A DNA stretch of 64,000 nt from Rummeliibacillus pycnus_A (GCF_044359855.1 NZ_CP132291.1:3782001-3846000); one strand, 5' to 3'; positions 23,198 through 32,988 are shown, counted from the first letter of the stretch. A program made the numbers and translations. The notes: a model not told the origin generated them from the sequence alone.

Positions 23198-25978
23198 ATG
23201 GAAAGTCAAACTTACGCCATTGTCGATTTAGAAACAACAGGTCATTCCTCACAACAAGGAGACCGAATTATTCAAATCGCCATCGTCTTGATGAAAGATT
23301 GGAAAGTAATTTCCACATACACTTCCTTTGTGAATCCTGGTAAGAAAATACCCTATTTCATTCAAGATTTAACGCATATTACAGATAAAGAAGTACATGA
23401 TGCCCCTCCTTTTGAGAAGCAAGCACAACAAATTTATGAGCTTCTGCAAGATACTGTTTTTGTTGCTCATAATACTGATTTTGACTTGCCATTCTTACAA
23501 GCAGAGTTTAAACGAGCAGGTTTACCGAAATGGATCGGAAAACACATGGATACAGTTGAATTATCGAAAATTCTTTTTCCAACTGCATATAGTTTTAAAT
23601 TACAAGATATCACAATGGAACTAGGAATTCGCTTAGCTCATGCTCATCGGGCTGATGATGATGCACTTGCTACAGCCTACTTATTAAAAGCTTGTTGGGA
23701 AGAGCTTCTGTCACTTCAACTTGTAACGATTGAGCAACTTCATCAGAGATCATTTCGCTTAAAATCAGATTTATCGCAATTATTTTTAGATGCGATTCAT
23801 ATAAAAAGAAAGCAACCAAATAATAGTGAGAGTCATTTATATTATCGTGATATTGCATTAAAAAAACCTATGAAAAATAATAAAATGGAGAGTGAGAAGC
23901 TACACTATCCCTCATCTTTTAAAGAGAAAGAAAAATTATTTGAAGAAGCATTCAATACATTTGAAGTACGTCCTGATCAATTTAAAATGATGGATGCAGT
24001 ATGGCAAGCTCTTGTTACAAAGCAAGAAATAATGACAGAGGCTTCTACTGGGATTGGAAAGACACTTGCTTACCTTATCCCGTCTATCATTTTTGCTAAA
24101 AAGAATCATTGTACAGTGGGAATAAGTACGTATACATCTCATTTACTCGATCAATTATTACAAGAAGAGTTACCAAAGGCAGAAGCTGTTTTAAAAACCA
24201 AGGTTTCTACAGCTATTGTTAAAGGGATGGAACATTATGTAGATATCGATCGAATGTGTGATCTTTTGCAAGTAAAGGAAGATTCTTACGATGAAAACTT
24301 TACGAAGATGCAAATGATAGTCTGGCTACAAGGTACAGAAACAGGTGATCTTGGTGAAATAACCTTATCTGGAGGTGGGCAGTATTTTGTAGATAAAATC
24401 CGCCGAACACAAACAACTTCTGAAACGCATCATAAGAGTACCTATGATTTCTATTTGCAAGCATTATCTAATTGCAGGGATGCAGATTTAGTTGTTACAA
24501 ATCATGCGATGGTATTAGCGGATTTAGGTAGGGAAGAGCCAATATTAGAGCATTTGAATGGCTGGATATTAGATGAAGGGCATCAATTCTTGCAAGCTGC
24601 AACATTAAGAGATGAGAAAATTTTCTCTTATACTCAATGGAAGTATCTATTTGGGCAAATAGGTTCAACTGAAACACATAAAATTGAGCATGCTTTTTAT
24701 CTTTGTATGCAAGAAGAAGATAAAATTCCATTGCGCCAATTGTTTGCTCTTGAATTACAATTCCAAGACATAACAAAACTATTTGACCATGCGATTCATC
24801 GGTTATTAAATCAACTTCCATTGCAAAAGGGAAAGCATCGACAAAATAAGCAAAGTTTTTTACTAACAAACATCGAATTGACGCAACCTTTTGGTGTGGA
24901 ATTTAGTCGTAAATTAACACACTGGCTAAATCTCGCAGAATCTATAACAACAACCTATTTGAGATATCCTGATGAATTGTCAATCAAGCAACAAGCAAAT
25001 CTGGCGGATTGGCAATATCAGCTTCGAGAACTAAAAATACGTTTAGCAGAATGGGATGCTATTTTCTTAAGTCATCAAGAAAATGATACAGCTTGGTTAG
25101 AAATAGATACGAGAAGTATGCCGGGAAGTCTTCATATATTTAAAAGACCTGTTCGAGTAGAAGATTCAATTACGAATGTCTTGCAATCATTCCGTCACAA
25201 GACTGGGATTGTCTGGACATCGGGTACGTTGACAGTTCCTAATGACAGACGTTTTATCGCTAATCAACTAGGGCTTTCAGAAAATGTACCTTTGTATCAA
25301 TTCCAAGCTCCAAAATCGTATTATGACGGTGCAAGTGTATATATAGTGGATGATATGCCTGATATAAAGAAGGTAACACAGACAGCTTATATTGAATCTG
25401 TAGCAGAGGCCATTGTACAAACTGTTCTAGCAACTGAAGGGCGATGTTTTGTATTATTTACGGCTCAAGATATGTTACGAAAGACGGTAGAACTTATTCA
25501 AGAAACCGGTACACTTGATGATTATATGCTTTTCGCTCAAGGGATGTCTTCAGGCAGCCGTATGCGCTTGTTGAAAATGTTCCAACGTTTTGAACACTCT
25601 GTGCTATTTGGGACAAATAGCTTCTGGGAAGGTGTAGATGTACCAGGAGATGCATTATCAGCTGTCATTGTTGTGCGATTGCCATTTTCATCACCAGAAG
25701 AGTCATTTTTTAAGGCGAGGGCAGAGCGAATGACAAGCCAAGGGTTGAATTCGTTTTATAAATTATCTTTACCAGAAGCAATTTTACGTTTCAAGCAAGG
25801 TTTCGGTAGATTAATACGTTCTTCACATGATAAAGGTGTATTTATTGTCCTTGATCGGCGGATTGAAACGAAATCATATGGATCAGAATTTATTGAGGCT
25901 TTACCTGACATTCCAGTAAAAAAAGTGTCACTTGAACATATGGTCTTCGAATTAGAAGATTGGTATAATAAAGATTAA
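23198..25978 (+). CDS. dinG: DinG-family helicase/exonuclease
   Basis: A 926-residue protein with an N-terminal DEDDh 3'-5' exonuclease domain (YAIVDLETTGHSSQQGDRIIQ, VAHNTDFDLPFLQAEF, HRADDDALATAYLL, residues 1-180) fused to an XPD/DinG-type SF2 helicase: Walker A in TEASTGIGKTLAYL, DEGH box in ILDEGHQFLQ, and the C-terminal GTNSFWEGVDVPG and FKQGFGRLIRSSHDKG. No four-cysteine Fe-S insert is evident, as in other Gram-positive DinG proteins, which act mainly as exonucleases. Role in DNA repair is family knowledge. Position between pan genes and ypmB matches B. subtilis. Confidence 0.93.
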   Translation: MESQTYAIVDLETTGHSSQQGDRIIQIAIVLMKDWKVISTYTSFVNPGKKIPYFIQDLTHITDKEVHDAPPFEKQAQQIYELLQDTVFVAHNTDFDLPFLQAEFKRAGLPKWIGKHMDTVELSKILFPTAYSFKLQDITMELGIRLAHAHRADDDALATAYLLKACWEELLSLQLVTIEQLHQRSFRLKSDLSQLFLDAIHIKRKQPNNSESHLYYRDIALKKPMKNNKMESEKLHYPSSFKEKEKLFEEAFNTFEVRPDQFKMMDAVWQALVTKQEIMTEASTGIGKTLAYLIPSIIFAKKNHCTVGISTYTSHLLDQLLQEELPKAEAVLKTKVSTAIVKGMEHYVDIDRMCDLLQVKEDSYDENFTKMQMIVWLQGTETGDLGEITLSGGGQYFVDKIRRTQTTSETHHKSTYDFYLQALSNCRDADLVVTNHAMVLADLGREEPILEHLNGWILDEGHQFLQAATLRDEKIFSYTQWKYLFGQIGSTETHKIEHAFYLCMQEEDKIPLRQLFALELQFQDITKLFDHAIHRLLNQLPLQKGKHRQNKQSFLLTNIELTQPFGVEFSRKLTHWLNLAESITTTYLRYPDELSIKQQANLADWQYQLRELKIRLAEWDAIFLSHQENDTAWLEIDTRSMPGSLHIFKRPVRVEDSITNVLQSFRHKTGIVWTSGTLTVPNDRRFIANQLGLSENVPLYQFQAPKSYYDGASVYIVDDMPDIKKVTQTAYIESVAEAIVQTVLATEGRCFVLFTAQDMLRKTVELIQETGTLDDYMLFAQGMSSGSRMRLLKMFQRFEHSVLFGTNSFWEGVDVPGDALSAVIVVRLPFSSPEESFFKARAERMTSQGLNSFYKLSLPEAILRFKQGFGRLIRSSHDKGVFIVLDRRIETKSYGSEFIEALPDIPVKKVSLEHMVFELEDWYNKD

Positions 25979-25980
25979 AA

Positions 25981-26090
25981 GCGGAACGCGCCCGTTAAGC
26001 TCCGTCATGTGCTGGATGGTCAGAAGCCGACCTCGAGAGGCTTCGGACAAGTAAAGCTGGACAAGAGTAAAGCGGGAGCGGCTCGTTAGC
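25981..26090. repeat. Second GC-rich intergenic repeat
   Basis: Immediately after the dinG stop: GCGGAACGCGCCCGTTAAGC ... GGGAGCGGCTCGTTAGC, with a central GAAGCC-(10)-GGCTTC hairpin. Composition contrasts sharply with neighbours. I recall comparable elements in Lysinibacillus-like genomes. It differs from the repeat at 22690-22930. Confidence 0.5.
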
Positions 26091-26129
26091 ATATTTAGCT
26101 ACGTGATAAATGAAACATAAGGTGATATA

Positions 26130-26609
26130 ATGAAAAACTGGATAAAGTTCTTTTCAATTTTTTTACTCATCCTGTCGTTATCACTGATCGTTATAGTAGG
26201 TTGGAAATCTTATTCACCATTTTACAGTGCGGAAAAGACTGCAAAAGAAGCTGTTTTACAAAATCATCAATTAAAAACAGTTACAGATACTTATGTGTAT
26301 CATGGTAAAGATTCGTATGTAACGGTTATCGGTACAGATAGTAATGGAAAAAATAAAGCTGTTTTTGTTCCACAAGATCATAAAGAAAAGCCAACGGAAG
26401 TTTTGATGAAAGACGGTATTTCTAAAAAAGAAGCTCTTTCCGAAGCAACTAAAAATGGTGATGTGAAAAAAGTACTTCATACAAAATTAGGTCTAGAAAA
26501 GCCAGGAGTAGTATGGGAAATTACTTACCTTAACAAACAAGATAAACTCAATTATGTATACATCATGTTCGATAATGGACGCTGGTGGAAACGTATTTCG
26601 AATTTATAA
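26130..26609 (+). CDS. Membrane-anchored DUF5590 protein (YpmB-like)
   Basis: A 159-residue protein with an N-terminal membrane anchor (WIKFFSIFLLILSLSLIVIVGW, residues 3-25) and an extracellular part made of PepSY-like repeats (AEKTAKEAVLQNHQLKTV, then KKEALSEATKNGDVKKV, and a PGVVWEITYLNKQDKLNYVYIMF strand). This matches YpmB, located after dinG in B. subtilis; ypmA and aspB, its B. subtilis neighbours, are absent. Function unknown. Confidence 0.8.
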   Translation: MKNWIKFFSIFLLILSLSLIVIVGWKSYSPFYSAEKTAKEAVLQNHQLKTVTDTYVYHGKDSYVTVIGTDSNGKNKAVFVPQDHKEKPTEVLMKDGISKKEALSEATKNGDVKKVLHTKLGLEKPGVVWEITYLNKQDKLNYVYIMFDNGRWWKRISNL

Positions 26610-26974
26610 TATTTACAAACATCACAACGGTAGATTATCAAATACCTGCAATTGATAAAAATTTCTAACGAAAATGAAATTCAAATCATTTCACACGAAA
26701 TTTTTGGAAAACTTGTATATAATGGTGTTATATACTTCTCAATTGCAGATACTTTTTACATAAGTACGCAGCAGTTGTAGAATTTTGCGGTACCCAAGAA
26801 CCGTTGTGACAATGAGAAAGACATAGAAATTATATTTAGTAAGAATTTATTATTAACTAATTGAAATTACTATTTCTTTATTCAACAAAATAATTTTGAA
26901 TCTCATTGCAAAAAAATAACTTGAATATACATTATTAGGATTTCTAATAAATGTTTAAAATGCTGGAGGGTAAC
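26610..26974. other. 365-bp leader region of asnS
   Basis: TATAAT at 26718-26723 may be the -10 of an asnS promoter, giving a long leader. I looked for a T-box and did not find its conserved GGTGG-ACC core; only a weak GCGGT/ACCGT hairpin near 26789 is present. The frame could start at 26951, but GGAGGGT before 26975 decides the start. Confidence 0.4.
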
Positions 26975-28270
26975 ATGAAAAAAATTACAATTCAAGACAT
27001 GCCAAAACATGTCGGCGAAACTGTAAAAATTGGCGCTTGGTTAGCAAATAAACGCTCAAGTGGTAAAATTGCATTCTTACAATTACGTGATGGATCTGGC
27101 TTTGTACAAGGCGTAGTAGTAAAAGCAGATGTATCGGAAGAAACTTTTGCTACTGCAAAATCAATTCACCAAGAAACTTCTTTATACATCATTGGTGAAG
27201 TGACAGAAGATACTCGTTCATCATTTGGTTATGAACTACAAGTAAAAGAAATTGAAGTTATTTCTGACGCACATGATTATCCAATTACACCTAAAGAACA
27301 TGGTGTAGAATTCTTAATGGATAACCGTCATTTATGGTTACGTTCTAAAAAACAACATGCTAATATGGCTGTTCGTAACGAAATCATTCGTGCAACATAT
27401 GAATTCTTTAACGATAATGGATTTAAAAAGGTAGACCCACCAATACTTACAGGTTCAGCTCCTGAAGGAACTTCTGAATTATTCCATACAAAATATTTTG
27501 ATCAAGATGCATATCTTTCTCAATCTGGTCAACTTTATATGGAAGCAGCAGCGATGGCAATGGGAAAAGTATTTTCATTCGGCCCAACGTTCCGTGCTGA
27601 AAAATCAAAAACTCGTCGTCATTTAATCGAGTTCTGGATGATTGAACCAGAAATGGCGTTTGTTGAACATGATGAATCTCTTGAGATTCAAGAACAATAT
27701 GTTTCATATATCGTGCAATCTGTTCTTAAAAACTGCAAACTAGAATTAGAATTACTTGGTCGTGATACTTCAAAACTTGAAAAAGTACAAGCACCATTCC
27801 CACGTATTTCTTATGATGATGCAATTGATTTATTACATGAAAAAGGATTTGACGATATCAAATGGGGCGATGACTTCGGAGCGCCACATGAAACAGCAAT
27901 CGCTGAACATTTCGACAAACCAGTATTCATTACTTGTTATCCAGTAGGTATCAAACCATTCTACATGCAACTACATCCTGATCGCGACGATGTTGTTCTA
28001 TGCGCAGATTTAATCGCTCCAGAAGGATACGGTGAAATTATTGGTGGTTCTGAACGTATTTGGGATTATGAGTTAATGAAACAACGTATTGCTCAATATG
28101 GACTAGATGAAAAAGCATATGCATGGTATCTTGACCTACGTAAATACGGTTCAGTACCTCACTCAGGCTTCGGTTTAGGATTAGAACGTACTGTTGCTTG
28201 GATTACAGGCGCAGAACATGTACGCGAAACAATTCCATTCCCACGTCTATTGAACAGAATTTATCCATAA
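26975..28270 (+). CDS. asnS: Asparaginyl-tRNA synthetase
   Basis: A 431-residue class IIb synthetase charging tRNA-Asn. N-terminal OB-fold anticodon-binding domain (GETVKIGAWLANKRSSGKIAFLQLRDGSG), hinge, then catalytic core with motif 2 (FRAEKSKTRRHLIEFWMIEPE) and motif 3 (GFGLGLERTVAWITG). The hinge NRHLWLRSKKQHA is typical of AsnRS rather than AspRS. Start at 26975 is set by CTGGAGGG. Confidence 0.96.
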   Translation: MKKITIQDMPKHVGETVKIGAWLANKRSSGKIAFLQLRDGSGFVQGVVVKADVSEETFATAKSIHQETSLYIIGEVTEDTRSSFGYELQVKEIEVISDAHDYPITPKEHGVEFLMDNRHLWLRSKKQHANMAVRNEIIRATYEFFNDNGFKKVDPPILTGSAPEGTSELFHTKYFDQDAYLSQSGQLYMEAAAMAMGKVFSFGPTFRAEKSKTRRHLIEFWMIEPEMAFVEHDESLEIQEQYVSYIVQSVLKNCKLELELLGRDTSKLEKVQAPFPRISYDDAIDLLHEKGFDDIKWGDDFGAPHETAIAEHFDKPVFITCYPVGIKPFYMQLHPDRDDVVLCADLIAPEGYGEIIGGSERIWDYELMKQRIAQYGLDEKAYAWYLDLRKYGSVPHSGFGLGLERTVAWITGAEHVRETIPFPRLLNRIYP

Positions 28271-28371
28271 GTATAAATTCGAGACACAGTATATTTAAAC
28301 CATCACAAAACGCAAGAAGGATTGCTTAGGCGATTCTTCTTGTTCAATTTAAAATAAAGGGGAGTTCGACG

Positions 28372-29106
28372 ATGATGAATGATGCAGATCGGCTCCAAAC
28401 TTGGATTGAGCGGGGAAGTGTCAATATTTCTCAGCTTTTTTTTCAGTTTTATAAGGAGTTACAAATTTCAGATACTGAAGCCATGCTAATTATGCATTTG
28501 AATGCCTTTCATGAAGAAGGAAATGAATTCCCAACACCTGCTAATATTGCACAGCGCATGAATTTGACTGAGGATATGATTTCATCGAGTATGCAACGCC
28601 TTATGCAAAAAGGTTTTATGGAAATCCATCAAAAGTTAGATGACCAAGGTGTACTTTATGAAGTCATAAACTTAATGCCTATATGGAGTAGGCTTATCGA
28701 TTGTGTTTTTGCGAAAAGTGAAAATAATGAAAAAGAAACTTCAAAATTAAAGGAAGGACAATTATTTCAACTTTTTGAACAAGAATTTGGTCGTTTTTTA
28801 TCGCCAATGGAAACCGAAATGATTTCAATGTGGCTAGATCAAGATAGACATTCTCCAGAAGTTATTCGTAAAGCATTGATGGAAGCGGTATTATCACAAA
28901 AGCTTAGTTTACGTTATATAGACCGAATTCTATTTGAATGGAAAAAAAATAACGTTAAAACACCTGAGGATGCAAATAAACATTCAAAGAACTTTCGTAA
29001 AAATACAATACAAAAAAATGCAATTCAACCTGAAAAAAAAGGAACAGAACAAAAACCACCAGCGAGCAATGTCCCTTTTTACAACTGGTTAGATCGTAAT
29101 AAGTAA
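28372..29106 (+). CDS. dnaD: Primosomal/replication initiation protein DnaD
   Basis: A 244-residue DnaD, which with DnaB and DnaI loads the replicative helicase at oriC and at restarting forks. Winged-helix N-domain (residues 1-115: PTPANIAQRMNLTEDMISSSMQRLMQKGFMEI) and DnaD-domain C-part (FEQEFGRFLSPMETEMISMW ... YIDRILFEWKKNNVKTPEDA), then a Lys/Asn-rich tail ending in PFYNWLDRNK. Followed by nth as in B. subtilis. Confidence 0.94.
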   Translation: MMNDADRLQTWIERGSVNISQLFFQFYKELQISDTEAMLIMHLNAFHEEGNEFPTPANIAQRMNLTEDMISSSMQRLMQKGFMEIHQKLDDQGVLYEVINLMPIWSRLIDCVFAKSENNEKETSKLKEGQLFQLFEQEFGRFLSPMETEMISMWLDQDRHSPEVIRKALMEAVLSQKLSLRYIDRILFEWKKNNVKTPEDANKHSKNFRKNTIQKNAIQPEKKGTEQKPPASNVPFYNWLDRNK

Positions 29107-29120
29107 AAGGAGGATTGTAA

Positions 29121-29780
29121 ATGTTAACGAAAAAACAATGGGAATTCTGTTTAGATGAAATGGAAAAAATGTTTCCGGATGCACATTGTGAACTAATACA
29201 TGACAATCCGTTTGAATTGACAATTGCTACGTTACTATCAGCACAATGCACTGATGTATTAGTAAATAAAGTAACGGGTACATTATTTAAAAAATATAAA
29301 AAGCCTGAAGACTATTTAGCTGTTCCTTTAGAGGAACTAGAACAAGATATCCGGTCAATTGGTCTATATAGAAGTAAGGCTAAAAACATCCAAAAACTTT
29401 GCCAACGATTACTTGACGAATATAATTGCGTAATCCCAAATTCACGTGAAGAATTGGTTACATTGCCTGGAGTAGGTCGTAAAACAGCCAACGTTGTACT
29501 ATCTGTTGCTTTTGGTCAGCCAGCTTTAGCAGTTGATACACATGTAGAACGTGTTACCAAGCGTTTAGGTTTATGCAAGTGGAAGGATAGTGTATTAGAA
29601 GTAGAACAAACAGTGATGAACAAAACACCAAAGGAAAATTGGTCTAAAACGCATCATCAATTAATTTTCTTTGGTCGTTATCACTGCAAAGCACAAAATC
29701 CAAACTGTAATGCATGTCCATTATTTGATATCTGTCGAGAAGGGCAAAAGAGAGCAAAGAAAGGTCTTGTAAACAGATGA
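29121..29780 (+). CDS. nth: Endonuclease III
   Basis: A 219-residue DNA glycosylase/AP lyase for oxidised pyrimidines. Helix-hairpin-helix with catalytic Lys and Asp: LPGVGRKTANVVLSVAFGQ and AVDTHVERVTKRLG. The C-terminal CKAQNPNCNACPLFDIC supplies the four-cysteine Fe-S cluster (C-x6-C-x2-C-x5-C). RBS AAAGGAGG. Confidence 0.97.
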   Translation: MLTKKQWEFCLDEMEKMFPDAHCELIHDNPFELTIATLLSAQCTDVLVNKVTGTLFKKYKKPEDYLAVPLEELEQDIRSIGLYRSKAKNIQKLCQRLLDEYNCVIPNSREELVTLPGVGRKTANVVLSVAFGQPALAVDTHVERVTKRLGLCKWKDSVLEVEQTVMNKTPKENWSKTHHQLIFFGRYHCKAQNPNCNACPLFDICREGQKRAKKGLVNR

Positions 29781-30124
29781 TTGAATGCAAGAAAGAGGCC
29801 ATTTCAAAGGAAAGTTTAGAAAAGTGGATGGATGAATGGGAATTGTTACGACAATCTATTCACAAATCTCATACTATTCGAGATGGTAAAGCGAAAGAAA
29901 TCATGTTAAATGCTATTCAATTATATGAATCTTTTGTATTGAAAGCATCTGGCCAGCAAGATGCTTTAGATGAAAATGAACAATATGAGATATTGCCGAT
30001 AAATGCGATGGAAAGATTATCTTTTATAAAAGCACGTCCAGGGCAATATGCATGTTATCGCCAATTAGATGAATTGTATATTGAAACGAAAAAAAAATGT
30101 GCAAGATTGCGATTAAAACACTAA
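29777..30124 (+). CDS. ypoC: YpoC-like protein
   Basis: A 115-residue soluble protein overlapping nth by 4 bp (ATGA). Position between nth and ponA, size and the middle part (WELLRQSIHKSHTIRDGKAKEIML; RLSFIKARPGQYACYRQLDELY) fit YpoC of B. subtilis. Function unknown; coupling to nth hints at a DNA-related role but no domain shows it. Confidence 0.75.
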   Translation: MIECKKEAISKESLEKWMDEWELLRQSIHKSHTIRDGKAKEIMLNAIQLYESFVLKASGQQDALDENEQYEILPINAMERLSFIKARPGQYACYRQLDELYIETKKKCARLRLKH

Positions 30125-30217
30125 AAGGATGCCGGATATTTTTGGTAGAAAATGAAAGTATGTAAAAGTGGCCCTTAATATACTTTCATTTTTTACAATA
30201 AATAAATGGCATCCTTT
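30124..30217. repeat. Nested inverted repeats between ypoC and ponA
   Basis: Outer arms AAAGGATGCC (30124-30133) and GGCATCCTTT (30208-30217), perfect over 10 bp, enclose a second perfect 13-bp repeat AAAATGAAAGTAT (30149-30161) / 30180-30192. The structure is closed and symmetrical on both strands, starts at the ypoC stop and precedes the bidirectional terminator. Confidence 0.6.
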
Positions 30218-30228
30218 ATACTATATAA

Positions 30229-30266
30229 AAAACGCGAGAGAATTTTCTCTCGCGTTTTTTTATTGA
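30229..30266. terminator. Bidirectional terminator between ypoC and ponA
   Basis: AAAACGCGAGAG pairs with CTCTCGCGTTTT (12 bp, loop AATTTT), with T runs on both strands. It serves the converging operons. Confidence 0.9.
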
Positions 30267-32953
30267 GTTTGTGATTGATTTTGGAACTGCTGATCAGGTG
30301 TAGTTTTCCTGTTCACACTATTCAAATTTGCTTTATTTTTTTCGTTCCCATTACCGTTCCCGTTATTATTGGAAGAATTTCCATTACCGTTCCCGTTATT
30401 ATTGGAGGGATTCCCATTATCATTCCCATTTGAGTTACCTTGATTTGGTTGGTCGTTCGGGTTATTTTGGTCTGTATTTGTGTTGCCGTTAGAATTGTCA
30501 GTATTCCCCTGATTGTTCCCATCTGTTGGTTTATTTGGATCTTGTGTTTGATCCGGAGACGTTGGAGTCTCTGTTTGATCCGGTTTTGTTACATCAGGTT
30601 TAGGTGTTGATGCTTGAATTTGTATAGTTGTTGTTGCAGCACTACTTGTTTGATCACCAGCAACTGCTACTACTGAGAATACATAAGTCTTTCCAACTTC
30701 TGCCCCATTATAGGTAAATGAAGTATTAGATGTTTCAGTTAAAGTTTGAGAACCTCCGCCATCAACAGAAACTGAAACTTTAAATTTTGGCGATACATCT
30801 CCACTAGCATCATGAGACCAAGATAAATTGATAGCTTTAGATTGATCATCATAAGATGCTTTTAAACCAGTTGGTGCATTCAATTTTTGTGTATCCTTTT
30901 TCTCAACTTTAGGTGTATATGACACTGGCTGTTGCCCTTTAACGTATAATTCATTTCCTACTCGAACAACAGAACTTGGTTGTTGGAAATTAGGTGTTTG
31001 CGTATACGCTGAAATTTGTGACATAACGGTTCTAAATAATTGTTGAGGAAGAACACGTTCTGCACTTGTTGTAATTGGTGTTTTGTAATCTGCATATCCA
31101 CTCCAAACAGCAATTGAGTATTTGGATGTGTAACCAGCAAACCATGAATCTGGAACAGCTGTTGCAGGAAGCCCATAATCATTAAATTGTTGTGTACTAT
31201 AGTTAGTAGTACCAGTTTTACCTGCTACATCTAGCCCAGGAATACCTGCAGCAGTACCTGAAGCGCCGTATTTAGAACTTACTACATCGCGCAACATATC
31301 TGTTACCATATAAGCTGTGTAATCACTCATTGCAGGTACAGGATCTGGTGTATAGGATTTAGCGGTTTTTCCGTCACGATAAACAATTTTCTTAATGGCA
31401 TGCGGTTTTGTATAAATACCGTTATTTCCAAACGCTGCATAAGCACCTGCCATTTCAATTGGAGATAGGTTAATCTTACCACCGCCAATTGCGTCAGATT
31501 CTGTTACATTATTTGCATCAATGCCAAGATTTTTTATAAATGATTTAGCTTTATCGGTACCGACTTCTTTGAACGTTTTAATAGCAGGGATATTACGAGA
31601 ATTATATAACGCTTGTCGAATTGTAATTGTCCCTTTGTATTGATGGTCAAAGTTGTTAATTTGTTGGTTTGTACCTGTATAAGTCATTGGCTCATCGACA
31701 ATTGTTTGACCAGTAGACCATTTTAGATTTTCAATTGCAGGACCATAATCGATTAATGGTTTCATCGTTGAACCAGGTTGGCGATTTGTTAACGCTTCTG
31801 CGTAGTTAAATCCACGTTCTGGACCATAATTTCGTCCACCACCAACTGCTACAATTGCGCCTGTTTGTGTATCAATAACTGATAGACCAGCCTGAATATC
31901 TTTTGTAGGGAAGTTAGCAGAGTTATTCATTGTTTTTTCAACGACTTTTTGGGCTGTAGGATCTAATGTTGTATATACATTAACGCCTTCTTCTAATGCC
32001 TTCTCATCACCATTTTCGGCTAACTCTTTTAGTGCAACATCAATAAATGCATCATATTTTGAAGTAGAAGCTGTTTTTCGTTTACTTTCAGGAAGAAGTC
32101 CTTTTCTGACATCCACTTTTTGTGCAGCTTCCATTTCTTCTTTTGTGATTTTCTTATGTTGATACATTAAACCTAAAACAATATTACGACGTTTTTCTGC
32201 ACGTTCAGGATTTTTAAACGGATTGTATGCGTTTGGTGCTTGTGGCATACCAGCTAATAGCGCTTCTTCATCTAAAGTTAAATCCTTTAGATCTTTACCA
32301 TAGAAGTATTTTGCTGCAGTACCGAAACCATAAATACGACCAGACATTAAGACTTTGTTAAAGTACATTTCAAAAATTTCTTCTTTTGAATATTCACGTT
32401 CAAGCTGAATGGATAAATAAGCTTCCTGAGCCTTACGTTTCAATGTCTTCTCACCACTTAAAAATGAGTTCTTAATTACTTGCTGGGTTAATGTACTGCC
32501 GCCTTGTGAGCCAAATCCATATCGGAAGTTGGCTAAAACTGAGCCACCTAAGCGAATAAAGTCTATCCCATGGTGTTCGAAGAAACGAGAATCTTCTGTT
32601 GCGATAATCGCATCTCTCATTCCAGCTGGGATATCTTGATATTTGACATGTTCCCGTTGTTGATCACCCATAGTATAGAATACTTTGCCATTTGCATCAT
32701 AGAATTTTGATGATACTGGATCTTTTAATAATTCTTCATCTAATTTTGGTGCTTGCGCAGCATAAATTGCAAAAACAGTAGCACCTATTGCAAATATTGC
32801 AATACCTAAAGCCAAAATGGCTATGATTATCTTTTTAATCAAAGAACGTTTGGGTCCTTTGGGTTCTCTTGGCCCTTTTTTCTTTGTATGTCGTTTTCTC
32901 TGTTGTTCTTCAAGTTGCTTTCGTTGTTGCCGAGAATTAACTTGTTGATCCAC
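30260..32953 (-). CDS. ponA: Penicillin-binding protein 1A (glycosyltransferase/transpeptidase)
   Basis: An 897-residue class A PBP that polymerises and cross-links peptidoglycan. Basic cytoplasmic N-terminus, one membrane helix (residues about 38-65), GT51 domain (EDSRFFEHHGIDFIRLGG, GGSTLTQQVIKN, KRKAQEAYLSIQLE), transpeptidase with SxxK in RQPGSTMKP, SxN-like SRN and KTG in DVAGKTGTTN. A fibronectin-III-like domain and a long Thr/Pro/Asn/Gly tail follow, the tail containing a duplicated 11-residue unit. Start is GTG at 32953 behind GAGGAGAA. Downstream of recU in the same operon. Confidence 0.95.
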   Translation of the reverse strand: MDQQVNSRQQRKQLEEQQRKRHTKKKGPREPKGPKRSLIKKIIIAILALGIAIFAIGATVFAIYAAQAPKLDEELLKDPVSSKFYDANGKVFYTMGDQQREHVKYQDIPAGMRDAIIATEDSRFFEHHGIDFIRLGGSVLANFRYGFGSQGGSTLTQQVIKNSFLSGEKTLKRKAQEAYLSIQLEREYSKEEIFEMYFNKVLMSGRIYGFGTAAKYFYGKDLKDLTLDEEALLAGMPQAPNAYNPFKNPERAEKRRNIVLGLMYQHKKITKEEMEAAQKVDVRKGLLPESKRKTASTSKYDAFIDVALKELAENGDEKALEEGVNVYTTLDPTAQKVVEKTMNNSANFPTKDIQAGLSVIDTQTGAIVAVGGGRNYGPERGFNYAEALTNRQPGSTMKPLIDYGPAIENLKWSTGQTIVDEPMTYTGTNQQINNFDHQYKGTITIRQALYNSRNIPAIKTFKEVGTDKAKSFIKNLGIDANNVTESDAIGGGKINLSPIEMAGAYAAFGNNGIYTKPHAIKKIVYRDGKTAKSYTPDPVPAMSDYTAYMVTDMLRDVVSSKYGASGTAAGIPGLDVAGKTGTTNYSTQQFNDYGLPATAVPDSWFAGYTSKYSIAVWSGYADYKTPITTSAERVLPQQLFRTVMSQISAYTQTPNFQQPSSVVRVGNELYVKGQQPVSYTPKVEKKDTQKLNAPTGLKASYDDQSKAINLSWSHDASGDVSPKFKVSVSVDGGGSQTLTETSNTSFTYNGAEVGKTYVFSVVAVAGDQTSSAATTTIQIQASTPKPDVTKPDQTETPTSPDQTQDPNKPTDGNNQGNTDNSNGNTNTDQNNPNDQPNQGNSNGNDNGNPSNNNGNGNGNSSNNNGNGNGNEKNKANLNSVNRKTTPDQQFQNQSQTQ
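30348..30413. repeat. 33-bp tandem duplication in the ponA tail
   Basis: Two near-identical 33-bp units (second copy starts at 30381) encode N-G-N-G-N-S-S-N-N-N-G type repeats of the PBP1A C-terminal tail; the second differs at a few bases. Copy number is likely variable by slippage. Confidence 0.7.
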
Positions 32954-32988
32954 AACATTCTCCTCACTTTCTCATAACTACGATCAAG

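Noticed and set aside
26610..26974. T-box riboswitch before asnS
   Set aside because: The long leader and a synthetase gene invite it, but the conserved T-box core is absent; GCGGTACCC near 26789 is not that motif and no specifier loop was found.
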